Below are positions 10,437-21,111 of a stretch of DNA of 64,000 nt, in pieces; the stretch's first letter is position 1; every line of letters begins with the position of its first letter. Below the pieces are notes generated by a model. The model was given only the letters and a program-made list of their open reading frames with translations, was not told the origin of the DNA and searched no databases. The DNA lies in NCBI GenBank assembly GCA_014529385.2, contig CM043959.1:7677026-7741025 (forward strand), given 5' to 3'. Position numbers and translations under genes: made by a program. The stretch is from Adiantum capillus-veneris (lineage: Eukaryota; Streptophyta; Polypodiopsida; Polypodiales; Pteridaceae).

Positions 10437-11385
10437 GGAGAACAAGACTTCCACAAGTACCTCGCAGACTCCTCACAACGGTAAGAACGGTAAGAATGGT
10501 AAGCATGATAACTCTTCTCACCAATCTTCCAACAGTATCTCATCAAAGAATTCTTCCAATGAATCTAAGGGTAAGGCTAACACAACTGCTAAACCTAAGC
10601 TTACTCCAGATGAAAAGGTAGCACAAGGAATTGTAGGAGGATACATCACGTCGGAAGAACAAAGCACTTATTCTAAGGAAGGTCGTTGTTTTCATTGTCA
10701 CATTAAGGGTCACATAAAAAGAACATGTCCTAAGCCTGAATCGAATGAATCTAAAGAACCCACAACACCCACTACATCTGTCAATGCAATGAATGATAAC
10801 ACGATTGTGCACAAAGTTTCTCAGGACCCTCCCATTGATGATTCTCTCATTAAATGTTATGGTCGTACGTCGGGGCACCGTTTTGTCATATTGTTTGACC
10901 CAGGTAGTATGCATGATGTGATCAGTTCCTCTCTTGTTGAGAGAGCCCGCCTCGAAGTTAGTCCGAGATCTCCTATCGAGGTCTTTGGCTTTCGTCCCGA
11001 TATGGACACTCTCATCACCGAGGAATGCCTTGATGTGTTATTTGCAATTCAACAGACTGCCTTCACTAGAAGATTTGTTGTTTCTCCTCTCTCAGGATGT
11101 GATATGATTTTGGACATTCGATGGTTTCGTGATAACGACGCTCTCATGGATTTTCTGACTAACACTATAACTCTCGATGCCAAAAGTGATTCTCCTATTA
11201 TCATTCATGGAGAGGACATTGCTCATTCTCCATCTCTCATTGCTAATATGCAGGACAAGATTGAAAGGATTCGGGATAAGGAGATTCTCTCAATCTCTCT
11301 TTCTCCACAGCATGACACATATGATTTGCATGATTGTGTGAAGCATGATAATGATTTGATTGACCATGATTTGCATGATGATTTA
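10333..11385 (+). pseudogene. Gag C-terminus and protease-like domain of D
   Basis: This frame continues gag: a Lys/Asn/Ser-rich linker, then a CCHC zinc knuckle (CFHCHIKGHIKRTC, about 10684-10725) for nucleic-acid binding. From about 10880 it resembles a retroviral-type aspartic protease: F-V-I-L-F-D-P-G-S in place of the usual D-S-G/D-T-G and a later G-C-D-M-I-L-D-I-R-W segment similar to the G-C-D-V-L-L-G-I-P-W of element E. The catalytic triplet is D-P-G, so activity is doubtful. A charged tail rich in His-Asp follows until the inserted LTR at 11386. Confidence 0.78.
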
Positions 11386-12859
11386 TGTCACCAGCCAGTG
11401 GCAATTCCATTTTTGTTTATTTCTCTTTCTTTGGGGAATTTTGTTTGTTTTACCTTTTGGAAACACCCCTCTGGAAATCTAACTGCCCTGCATTGCATAG
11501 CCAGTGTGGAACTGTTCAGAGAGAGTCCAGGCCTGAGGGCTAAAGAGCACTAAGGTTGGACAAGGACTATAGTTAGCCAAAGTGGGGTCATTGGCCAGCC
11601 AAAGCGGAATCCTTTGCTACATAGACTACATTTCAGTTCTGGGTGTGGCTGCAGTGTACAAAGAGGGTCAGATGACTTAGAAGAATGTAATGGCAAAAAC
11701 TCCTAAATTTTAGGGACTGCTATTTTTGGATGGGAAAATGTCTTCGCGTCATTACGTGCAGTTTGACATGGGGATCATTTTGTTACTCTGTGGCCAAGTC
11801 AACACAGGCTGCAGGTGAGATATTTTTAGACCCAAGGATCTAAAGCGGGAAAATGCACAAATGAGTGACACTTGGCACTCTGAGGCCAGTTTACTACTTA
11901 AAGAGAAGGCAAAAACGTGATTTTCAGTTGTGAGCTCGTTTTTGAGTGTTGTCACAAGTGGGAGAGCTTCAATGGAGTGTTGGCTTACCCTCTATGTACA
12001 GTGAGGTGCAGGATGTCATGACTTGTATACCTCTCACTGCTCTCTCTCTCCCCTATTCTTTATGGTTATGCCCCTCTAGTGGGCTCATCAGATTGACCAA
12101 TGTACAGTTGTGTGGGTTCATGCGCGATTGCCGAGGCAAGAGCCTCTTGCACAGGTACTGGATTAGCTAGTGGCTAATCCTCCACAGATACAGGTGATTC
12201 GGAGAGGTTTCACGTGCGAAATCTCATCCGATTCAAAGTGCAAGTAGCCCTACAGGTGCGGGAGCTCGAGGTCTTGCTACAGATGCGACCGGCACGCGAA
12301 ACGGAGCCCAAAACAGTGAATTACAGCCTGCTGTGTATTTTTGCAGGTTTAGGGTTTTGGCCCTAAACGGACCCTAATACCCCCAAGAGGTTCGGGGACG
12401 CAAAGGGACCGCTGTACAGGTGATCTGGCGCATTTTCGGGGCAGAAAACAGAGAATTCAGCGTGCTGCAGATTCTCGCCAGGTTTTGCAAAGTGTCCGTA
12501 TGCGTCGGGAAAGTCATCTAATGCGTGGGGATACTGACTGTGAAGGGTCCTAGTACAGTTATGCTGCAGAAATCGGGCCAGAACAGAAGAAATTCAGTCC
12601 AGATTGTGCGGGGCAGCTTGTAGGGAACCACAGCTTTTATTCCCTCTTTTAAAGAATAAAGAAATACCGAAAGGAGCGCCTATTTAGGGGCCAATCTGGT
12701 GTCTGACTCGCATACAGATGCATTCTAGCATCTGTATCCCATTCCCCTCTCTTGTGTCATTATAGCACAGGTAGAATAGACGACTAATAATGGGTGAAAG
12801 CTAAATCAAGGTTTGAAGTAAAGTCTACCGCCCTTTTTGAAGTTAACAGGCCGGTTTCA
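11386..12859 (+). repeat. Probable solo LTR inserted in D
   Basis: The His/Asp-rich reading frame of D breaks at 11385 and resumes at about 12860. The intervening 1474 bp start TGTCACCAGCC and end with CA, contain no coding sequence, and share ordered blocks with the C LTR at 15142-15811 (CTCCTAAATTTTAGGGACTGC; a GATCTAAAGCGGG block; CCTCTATGTACAGTG). Flanks are ATTTA and ATTTG, an imperfect 5-bp duplication. A solo LTR of a C-related family is the simplest reading; exact ends are uncertain. Confidence 0.65.
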
Positions 12860-13854
12860 ATTTGCATGATCAAGATGTGATTTCTCACAAGCATGATGAG
12901 TTGCATGAAGAAGATGTGATTGTTCACAAGAATGATGTGTTAGTTGATGCTTTTTTTAGCGACGCTAACCTCGTTGTAGATTCGATCAATCACCAAGAAT
13001 CGATCTTCGCTTTCGAGTCGAGGTCCACAGATCTCCCACAAGAAAATTCGATAGATCCCGAAGAAGCGATCTTGGCTCTCGAGCCTTGGTCCAAAGAACC
13101 ATAACAGGAAGTATTATGTGTTCGCATGATTGTTACGCACGCATTATTCGAGTGTGTCATTCGTGACGGTTTCCTGTATTTTAGTCAACATTGTTATGTG
13201 ATCCCTTTTCCTAAGCATGACATACTGTATGTTGAGCACGTTTCTCTCATGGATGAGCACGAATATATGCGGATTGTTCATGAAAAGTTGAAAAGTTTGT
13301 ATGTAAGGAAGTCACATTCCATGTCGCTTCCTTGGCATGACACAGTTTCCGAAAGAGCACATGATTGTATGAGCACCAAGCATGGGCATTTCCATTGTGA
13401 TTTGCCACAGTTGATTGATTTCGATCAAACAAAAAAGATTCAAGCGCATTGTTTGCATGTGTTTGATGAACGGGTTGTCACTCCGTCTCTATGTTCATCT
13501 ACATTGCATGCACAGTCTTTAGAGAAGACAATATTTTTTTCCTTCACTTTAAATGGAATGAGGATGTTCATGGTTTTGTGTTGGAGATGGTTTCAGGAAT
13601 TTTCAGCCATGGAGATTCTTGAAGACGAAAGAAGCAGTTCTCTAGACGAAGTTGACGCAAGAAAGGAGTCACAAAAGACTTTGAGTCGATTTCGGCGCGG
13701 CCCAAAGAAGCAAGCGTTGCAGACCTTTATGAAGTTCAAGTACCGCACGACCCACACAGCAGAGTGGGCCGGCAAAGAGTCCCTTTCAGGATTCCGGATG
13801 CTGTTGGCAATCTCCCTCGACGCCATACAGTTCGGTACCAGTACCTCACTTTGA
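12860..13854 (+). pseudogene. His/Asp-rich region and chromodomain remnant of D
   Basis: After the inserted LTR the frame continues with many H-D and H-K pairs (12862-13104) and an acidic stretch. A second ORF (13126-13854) is unfamiliar for its first 180 residues. Its last 60 residues (Q-T-F-M-K-F-K-Y-R then A-E-W-A-G-K-E-S-L) have the spacing of a decayed chromodomain, as found at the end of chromovirus pol. The space normally taken by RT, RNase H and integrase is absent. Confidence 0.5.
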
Positions 13855-13865
13855 AAAGGAGAGGA
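13853..13865 (+). other. Polypurine tract of D
   Basis: GAAAAGGAGAGGA directly before the 3' LTR. Confidence 0.85.
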
Positions 13866-15136
13866 TGTCACGCGACACATCCCAACCCTATGTGTCCGTG
13901 GACAAGCTATACCACAGCAGGGTTCAGTCAGTCCAATCAGTTTAGATTAGCAGTGATCTGGCACTTTTGTGAGTCTATTCGTAAACCGTGCAAGCCCAGT
14001 CACTTAGCATAGATGCATATCCTCCGGTTGCACACGGCATGATCATCGGAATTCCCATCAGAATCCATTAGCATCAGTTAGGGGAATTTTCCAGTGCATT
14101 TAGCCTAATTTCCTATTTATTGGGATTTTCACTTATTATTTTTAAGTGACTTTCCTACAAAAGTAGGTAGGGCAATTTTGCTAAGTTAATATATAAGCAA
14201 ACCCAACTTAGCACTTTCTAGCAGAAGAGGCAGCAGGAGCTTCCCGCTCAACAGGTCCCTTCTCAACAGTACCCTCCAGAGCCTAGCGTTTTTGGATAAA
14301 GACCTCCGCCGGTGAGTCCTCCTGCACTACCGCGGCAACCCCAGATTTCCCGCATCTTTTCCCCCTTGCATCATCGCCAAGACCATCAGCAGAATAGCGT
14401 TTTGCTCACCTGCAGCCTGGCCTATGCAGCGTTTTTACTAACGCTAGGCCTTTGCATCAGATTAGCCAAATTCAGCCCCTTCCAGGGCAACGTTTTCAGC
14501 AGATGTTCCTCAACTTGGGCAGCGTTTTCAGCAGGTGCAATTCACCCTAAAAACGCAGCCAAAGGGAGCAGATTTTCAGCGTTTTGTTTTCAGAATCTCA
14601 GCGTTTTTGATCTGCAGTTCAGCCCCTTGGAGGAACACAGATTTTCAGCCTCAGACTCCGTAGCAGATTCCCCCCAAGAAGGTTGCAGATGGTTCCCCAT
14701 TTTCAGCCATAAAAACACAGCCCAAAACAGTCATTTTCAGCCATCGAAATAGTCCCCGAATTCAGCGATTAGAAGCCTACAGATTTCAGCCATCGAGTCG
14801 TCGTCGTCATCACCGTCGTCGTCATCGGCATAGTCCAATTGCATTAGTCCATTGCATTCGCATTGTACGCCTTAGTGCAATCAAAGTAGACCACTCTCGC
14901 CGACGAGAGTGGGGCCTTCGGAGGAGGGTTTTACAACCTCTCGGTGTCGTATCTCTTCTCTCTCCTTCTCTCAGTCTCATTCACTTGCACGCGCAATATC
15001 CACTCACTTTGTTCGTGACCATAGCACTCTCCATAAGACGGAAAGCTCTCTCTTTCCCTAAGAACTAAAAGGAACCTTGAGCAATAAAGATCACTAATCT
15101 TGAGAAAATACAACATTCATTCCGCTGCACCTAACA
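13866..15136 (+). repeat. 3' LTR of element D
   Basis: Starts TGTCACGCGACACATCCC and ends CACCTAACA, aligned along its whole length with 7802-9058. Differences are mostly single substitutions plus a short duplication near 14835. Confidence 0.93.
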
Positions 15137-15141
15137 TTTTT
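15137..15141. repeat. Target-site duplication of D, right
   Basis: TTTTT, matching 7797-7801. Confidence 0.75.
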
Positions 15142-15811
15142 GTTTAATTTTTGAGACCCTCTTTTTGAAGTTGCAAATGGTCGGACATTGTATGGCCAAT
15201 GTGAACGGTAGTTTCACTCGTAGACGGGAAGTTGGTCGGCACTGGAACTCATATAGTAAAAGGATGTCTACGCTCAGTTCAAAGTCATCTAGGTCCCCTC
15301 GCCGCACTTAATAAGTTGGTGGATACTATGAAATTAACTCCATAGAGGCACAGTGACAAGGTGGGGTCACCCAGAGAAAATCACCCGAGAACTGGGCTAC
15401 ATAGCATTTTTGGATGTAGTCCCAGTGGTGAAAGATGGTCATATGACCAGTGAGAGTCCAATGGAAGCATCTCCTAAAATTTAGGGAATTGCTATTTTGG
15501 GCGATGAAAACTGTTCGCGTCATTAGCTCCGGAATGACAAGAGGAACATTATATTACCAGAAGATCCAAAGCGGAGAATTAATACATAAGTGCCACTTGG
15601 CACATTTTTGGAAGTTTTTACAACTTGAGAGAGAGAAGCATTAAAACAAAACATGGGCTGCATTTTTCAGCCGTATGGTGGATTGTTGCAGGTACCAAAG
15701 CTACTGTGTGCTTGCCTACCCTCTATGTACAGTGAAGTGCAAGAACTGAAGACTTGCACAACATTCACTGCTCTCTCTCTCTCCCCTCCATGCAGCTATA
15801 GCTCCTCTCAC
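15142..15811 (+). repeat. 3' LTR of element C, second part (right end lost)
   Basis: Non-coding sequence following the D TSD. It shares ordered blocks with the solo LTR inside D, which supports its being LTR sequence of a C-type element. At about 15812 it runs directly into gag sequence of the A/E/F family without an LTR end, so the C LTR and the 5' end of E were both lost at this junction. Confidence 0.6.
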
Positions 15812-16143
15812 TCAAGCGAAGAAGACAGAAAAGGCAAAAAGTGAAGCAAAAAGCAAAGCTTTGGAAAGGGCAAGAAAAAGGCAAAGAAGCCTATATCTCG
15901 CCCAGTTGTTGATAGTTCTACTCAGGACTCGTCTTCGGATAGTTCAGACTCTGACGACAGCAGCTTTTATGCAAAGAAGAAGAATTTTTATAAAGCCAAC
16001 CAGTAACACTTTCTGGAAGATAAAAGCAAGAAAGTCCGAGAGTTTAAGGAAGGTGGACAGTCAATTAAATTTGACACATTTTCTGGTTATAGAGATGCTT
16101 CGAAGGCTTTGTCTTTTGTGAAAGACCAAGAAGCCCTGATCTT
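15812..16143 (+). pseudogene. Gag remnant of E with internal deletion
   Basis: Correctly framed pieces read K-K-A-K-K-P-I-S-R, S-D-S-D-D-S-S-F-Y-A-K-K-K-N-F-Y and D-K-S-K-K-V-R-E-F-K-E-G-G, as in gag of element F (26440-26760). The F-D-T-F-S-G-Y motif near 16075 begins the gag domain, but sequence jumps within 40 bp to the protease. A 27-bp segment (GTGAAAGACCAAGAAGCCC...) is tandemly repeated at about 16118-16171 at this junction. Confidence 0.75.
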
Positions 16144-16764
16144 GTGAAAGACCAAGAAGCCCTGATCTTCTTTGATGGAGGAGCCAAGGCCAACTTCATT
16201 TCACCTGAACTGGTGGTGCATCGGATGGGACCACTAGCAGAGGCAGTTCTAGCGGCACCGGGTAGGAACATAGCCATTACACCTATCATTGGCAAACTTC
16301 GGTTGCATTGTCAGGGGTATTTGGGGCATGAGGACTTCTACATAATGCCTTTGAAAGGTTGTGATGTCCTCTTGGGAATTCCCTGGTACCACAAGAACAA
16401 CGCCATTCTTGACTATCGGACGAAGAAAGCAACTTTGACTACAGAGAAGGGCAGAACCATTGCACTTGATGTAAAACTTAAGGACGAGTCTGTCCCTATT
16501 GTATCGGCTTCGGCCATTTCAAAATCAATGAAATCCAGTCTCTTTGTTTACTCAATCTTTTTGAAAGAGTTGAATGATGAGGATAGGACAAATATGTCTG
16601 AACTTGATAAAGAACGCCAAGATTTTCTCCACACTCATGCCGATTGCTTCTCAGAGGGCCTGCCAGACAAGTTACCACCCACCCGTCCTGAGCATCATAC
16701 CATTGATCTGATACTTGGAAGCACACCACCGAACTGGCCAGCTTACTGTGTGAGCCGAGCCTAG
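16144..16764 (+). pseudogene. Protease and RT start of element E
   Basis: A 206-codon frame begins with the protease: L-I-F-F-D-G-G-A-K-A-N-F-I-S. The catalytic triplet is D-G-G rather than D-S-G. It continues with G-C-D-V-L-L-G-I-P-W-Y (about 16360), the linker DVKLKDESVPIVSASAI, and the N-terminal RT region ending in a P-P-T-R-P-E-H-H-T-I-D-L block. The stop at 16762 lies at the point where RT normally goes on (R-V-S-R-A-Q-N). Confidence 0.85.
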
Positions 16765-17323
16765 AACGAAGAAATTATGAACCAAGTGAAAGACCTCTTG
16801 GAAAAGGGTCTTGTCCAGCCTAGTACTTCCGTACTGCTCTTTGTATTGTTAGTTTTAAAGAAAGACGAATCTTGGAGAATGTACATCGATTATAGAGCTC
16901 TCAACAAAATCACCATCAAGAAACGATGATATACTTGACCGACTACAGAGATCCTCGTGTTTTAGCAGGATCAACTTGAAGAGCGCATATTATCAGATCC
17001 AAATCGCGTCGGGAGATGTCTACAAGACAGCCTTTCGGACGACTTTTGGGTTATTTGAGTTTTTGGTGATGCCTTTTGGCCTAACCAATGCTCCTGCGAC
17101 ATTTAACCGAATGAGGAACAGGATTTTTCGAGATTATAGACTATTTGTTGGCACTTTCTTTAACGATATCATTGTTTTCTCCAAGGATGAGGCAAAACAT
17201 AGAGAGTATCTGCTTCAGGTCTTTCAAGCATTACGAGATCACAAGTTAGTGATTAATATGAAGAAAAGTAAATTTTTCCTACCAGAGATACACTTTTTGG
17301 GACACATTGTCACATTGTCTTAG
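16765..17323 (+). pseudogene. Reverse transcriptase of element E, catalytic residue lost
   Basis: After the stop, RT reads on to K-I-T-I-K-K, where a short deletion (near 16922) removes the R-F-P-I-P-R-I segment. The palm (16976-17323) has [17 protein letters not shown] and then GTFFNDIIVFSK. In the family the motif is FFDD; here the first catalytic aspartate codon is AAC (Asn, about 17161), so polymerase activity would be lost even without the frameshifts. Confidence 0.85.
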
Positions 17324-18543
17324 CAGCAAGAGTGCACATGGACCCGGCCAAGATAGACACTTTCCGTGATTAGCCCGATTTGAAGAATGTCCATGAAGTT
17401 ATAAGCTTCTTGGGATTGTGTTCGTACTACAGGCGGTTGATTAGAAAGTTTGCAGAGGTTGCTTTCCCTTTGCATATCTTGACACAGAAAGGAATCCCTT
17501 TCTCGTGGGGACCCACAGAGGTGACTGCCTTTCAGACTTTGAAAGAGAAATTGACTACAGGACCAGTTTTGACTTTGTCGGACTTGCAGAAGTCATTTGA
17601 AGTATATTGTGATGCTTGTGGTCATAGTCTGGGTGCGGTCTTAATGCAAGAAGGCCATGTCATTGCTTACGAGAGCCGATTGTTCTAAAGGCCGAAATTG
17701 ACAGCACAAATTTATGAGAAAGATCTTTTGGCAGTTATCCATGCTCTTACTCAGTGGGGCGGCATTACCTACTCGGAGCGGACTTTACTGTCTTTACAGA
17801 CCATCAGAGTTTACGCTACTTCTTGTCACAAAAGCAGCTATCGGAAAAGCAAATGCGGTGGGCGAACATCTTGTCACAGTTTCACTTCTAGATTGTCCAT
17901 GTGCTGGGACAGAAGAATTTGGTGGCGGATGCTTTGTCTCGGAAGCCGTTGGTTCTGGCTATTTCCGCGATACATCATAGGAGCTTCGAGGATATGGTCG
18001 ATCAGTATGCCACGGATACAGATTTTGCAAACATTTTTTCACAGATATAGGATGGGAGACAATAGCGGGATATTCCATTCAGGATGGCTACTTAATGAGG
18101 AAAACCATGTTGTACGTTACACAGCCGTTGAGGGAAAAGGTTATGACTGAATGCCATTGTCTGCCTTTTACGGGTCACCGCAGCATTGCTACCACCTTGA
18201 AAGGGGTAGAGAGATACTTCTTTTGGCTGAGACTCAAGAAGGATGTGGACGAGTCTGTGCGCAGTTGCTTGGTATGCCAGAAGGTCAAGTTTGACAAACA
18301 TAAAGCACAAGGATTGTTACAGCCTTTGCCCATCCCCACCCGCCCCTGGGAAAGTATTGCAATGGATTTCATTTTTTATCTCCCAAGAACACAGAGTGGT
18401 CACGATGGTATCTGGACTGTTATTGACAGATTTAGCAAGCAGGCTCATTTCATTCCAATGAAGAAAACAGTCAAGCCGGATCACTTAGCGAGACTGTTTG
18501 TGGCCCAGATCTTCAGATTACATGGCATGCCCGAGACGATTTT
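17324..18543 (+). pseudogene. RNase H and integrase (N-terminal half) of E
   Basis: Connection and RNase H (17380-17760: LCSYYRRLIRKFAEV, DACGHSLGAVLMQEGHVIAYESR) are followed by a frameshift near 17750. The integrase zinc-binding region (H-C-L-P-F-T-G-H-R then C-L-V-C-Q-K, 18150-18290) and first aspartate (AMDFIFYLPR, about 18362) are in one frame, 18095-18543. The hAT insertion then splits the F-S-D-R-D-P motif that carries the second aspartate. Confidence 0.85.
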
Positions 18544-18551
18544 CTCTGACA

Positions 18552-19045
18552 CAAGGTTGCATCCGTATGTACGTACGGAGCCGTACAGTACGGTTCCGTA
18601 CGTACGGATAGGTAGTGTACGGTTTTTTTTTGTTCCTCCCCCCCCCTCCCCAAATTTTTTTTGTTTTTTTGTTTTTTTAGGGACATCTTTCCATTAGTAT
18701 CTATATTTTAGACATATTCAATCGAATACAAAATGGGGAGGTAGTAGCGGGATATTCCATTCGGGATGGCTACTTGATGAAAAAAACGTTGTTGTGCGTT
18801 ACACAGCCGTTGAGATTGTTTTTAGGAACCAGATTGAAGCAGTATCTAATGGATGTTTGAAGTAGTATCTAGGTCTAGACTCTATGTAGTTCCTAGTATG
18901 TATAGGCTGAAAAAGGCTAAAGTCACTATTCTTTTTGTTGTTACAAATGTTACGTACTGATCACGTACCTTAAAGGCCGATCCGTACAGAAGTACGTACC
19001 TTACGTACTGATTACGTACCGTACATTCCGTACCTTTCCACCTTG
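18552..19045. mobile_element. Non-autonomous hAT-type element (494 bp)
   Basis: Ends are CAAGGTTGCATCCGTA and TACGGTACCTTTCCACCTTG-like (CAAGGTGGAAAGGTACGGA on the minus strand), so terminal inverted repeats begin CAAGGT. It is flanked by an exact 8-bp duplication CTCTGACA (18544-18551 and 19046-19053), and removing it with one copy restores the integrase S-D-R-D-P motif. Both ends are rich in CGTACGTAC-like palindromes. There is no transposase. Inside, 18718-18812 matches gypsy integrase-region DNA (compare 1946-2030 and 18040-18135), a captured fragment. Confidence 0.9.
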
Positions 19046-19053
19046 CTCTGACA

Positions 19054-20215
19054 GGGACCCCAGATTTATGAGTTTGTATAGAAAGGCTATTTGGGAGAAC
19101 ATTGGCACGCGGTTGTAATTCTCGTCATCTTTCCACCCGCAGACTGAGATTGCCAATTCAGTGATACTAAATTTATTGAAGTCTTACATCTCGGATCAAA
19201 AGACTCAATGGGAAAAGTATTTACCTTTGGTGGAATTTTCCTACAACAACACGATACACTCTTCGACGGGGAAGGCACCATTTGAGATTATTGAAGGTGC
19301 TCGTCATCTTTCCATCCGCAGACTAACGGGCAATCTGAGATTGCCAATTCAGTGGTACTAGATATATTGAAGTCTTACATCTCGGATCAAAAGACTCAAT
19401 GGGAAAAGTATTTACCTTTGGTGGAATTTTCCTACAACAACACGATACACTCTTCGACGGGGAAGACACCATTTGAGATTATTGAAGGTGCTGCGAAGGT
19501 TCCACCCTTCCTAAGCACAAAAGATAAGATTTTTGAAGCCGATGAGTACACGCGAGACTTAGACATGGCTTTTGCCAAGGTCCGCGAGGCTTTGCAGAAA
19601 TCCCAGGCAAGACAGAAAAAGGCAGCAGATCGCCATCGTCGCGATTGAAATTGATGGAGAATGATTGGGTGCTCTTACGTTTTGAGAAGGCACGCCTGAG
19701 AAAGAAAAAGGGAAAGGAGAGGCTTTACCCAAAGCTTAGTATGCGATACTACGGACCTTTCCAGATCTCCGAAAAGATAAATGATATCTCCTTCCGACTG
19801 AAACTGCCAAACTCTTGGAGGAATTTTCCTACAACAACACGATACACTCTTCGACGGGGAAGGCACCATTTGAGATTATTGAAGGTGCTGCGAAGGTTCC
19901 ACCCTTCCTAAGCACAAAAGATAAGATTTTTGAAGCCGATGAGTACACGCGAGACTTAGACACAGCTTTTGCCAAGGTCCGCGAGGCTTTGCAGAAATCC
20001 CAGGCAAGACAGAAAAAGGCAACAGATCGCCATCGTCGCGATTGAAATTGATGGAGAATGATTGGGTGCTCTTACGTTTTGAGAAGGCACGCCTGAGAAA
20101 GAAAAAGGGAAAGGAGAGGCTTTACCCAAAGCTTAGTATGCGATACTACGGACCTTTCCAGATCTCCGAAAAGATAAATGATGTCTCCTTCCGACTGAAA
20201 CTGCCAAACTCTTGG
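19054..20215 (+). pseudogene. Integrase C-terminal half of E with nested tandem duplications
   Basis: The core resumes (D-P-R-F-M-S-L) and reaches the Q-T-D-...-A-N-S-V block. A segment of about 190 bp (19111-19300) encoding S-Y-I-S-D-Q-K-T-Q-W-E-K-Y-L-P-L-V-E-F is repeated at 19301-19490. Then about 396 bp (19424-19819), from F-S-Y-N-N-T-I-H-S to the integrase GPY/F-like tail, are repeated as 19820-20215. Junctions show short matching bases (TTGGAGGA/TGGTGGAA). Confidence 0.88.
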
Positions 20216-20505
20216 AGGATTCACAATGCTTTTCATGTGAGTCTCCTAAAGCCTTTTATAGGCGATGTGCCCGATGATGGGGAGCCTGATGAGCAACCCG
20301 AAGTGGAAGAAAACAAGGAGATCCTTGTTCCAGAATAGATCTTGGCACATAAGGACAGAAAGATTAAGGGTAAAGTGAGAAGGCGGTTCTTGGTTAAATT
20401 CAAGAACTATCCTCTGTATTCGATGCGAAGTGGATGGAGGAGGAGGACCTAGCAGATACTCCTCAGATTGTGAAACTTTACCTTGAAGCTTTTGGTTTAG
20501 CATAG
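20216..20505 (+). pseudogene. Chromodomain remnant of E
   Basis: [19 protein letters not shown] leads to an acidic linker and a TAG stop at 20336 (V-P-E-stop-I-L-A-H-K-D). The chromodomain R-R-F-L-V-K-F-K-N-Y-P-L follows in the next stretch and shifts frame at about 20415. Confidence 0.8.
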
Positions 20506-21111
20506 TCTATTCCAAATGGAGCCCTGAATTCAGCTTGGCCGGATATTTGGTGCAGTGGGTATGCACAAGAGGGAATTTACTCCGCTCCTTTGTCAACAGA
20601 TGCCTCGAATTTTTGATACTAGAGTCACTGATGTCTCTTTGAGCTTCAGGGATACTAAGAGCTAACAGTATTCTGTTGTATGACTTTATGAAATGGAATT
20701 CCGGAAAATATGATACTGATTTGTTTGTGACTTGTTTAAGTGCAGGAACTGATAGACGAAATGACTGCAGCATTTTGATCTGAATGATCTCGATAGACAT
20801 GTTAGTCAATCGGGCATCTATGAGGTCTTGACTCGATCTAGATGAGATTGCTAATTGCATTGCCCATAAATCATGGTCTGAGATCCGAATGAATGTTGAA
20901 TGTGATTTGTCATGTGATGTCTTGTGATGTCTTGTGATGTCAAGTGATGTCCTGTGATGTCGTGTGATATGACTGTCGATTGATACATGTGCTAGATGTG
21001 TGTTCCTAGTGCGTCGGTACTAACAGTTAGTGTCTGCTAAGACAGTTTATGTCTTCTGTCTATTTTGCAGGCGTAATCGAGGGCGATTACAATGCTTTCA
21101 AGAGCGGGGTA
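20506..21111 (+). other. 3' non-coding region and polypurine tract of E
   Basis: No gene. Seven or so GTGATGTCNN decamers lie at about 20903-20968, more copies than in A. AAGAGCGGGGTA before 21112 is the polypurine tract, with one C interrupting the G run. Confidence 0.75.

Larger units (their letters stand above)
7802..15136 (+). mobile_element. Element D: non-autonomous gypsy with gag and protease only
   Basis: D has two long LTRs (1257 and 1271 bp, visually about 98% identical), an iMet primer-binding site, a polypurine tract and a 5-bp TSD, so it is a structurally complete and fairly young insertion. Between the LTRs it encodes gag, a protease-like domain, an unusual His/Asp-rich stretch and a decayed chromodomain. 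I find no RT, RNase H or integrase in any frame. This matches the TR-GAG type of non-autonomous element, which would depend on enzymes from a relative. It interrupts the 3' LTR of C and carries a probable solo LTR of another family. Confidence 0.88.

Noticed and set aside
4959-17323. FFDD in place of YxDD in several RTs as a novel active site
   Set aside because: Phe at the first position is common in plant chromovirus RTs, to my knowledge, and here it is shared by the whole family.
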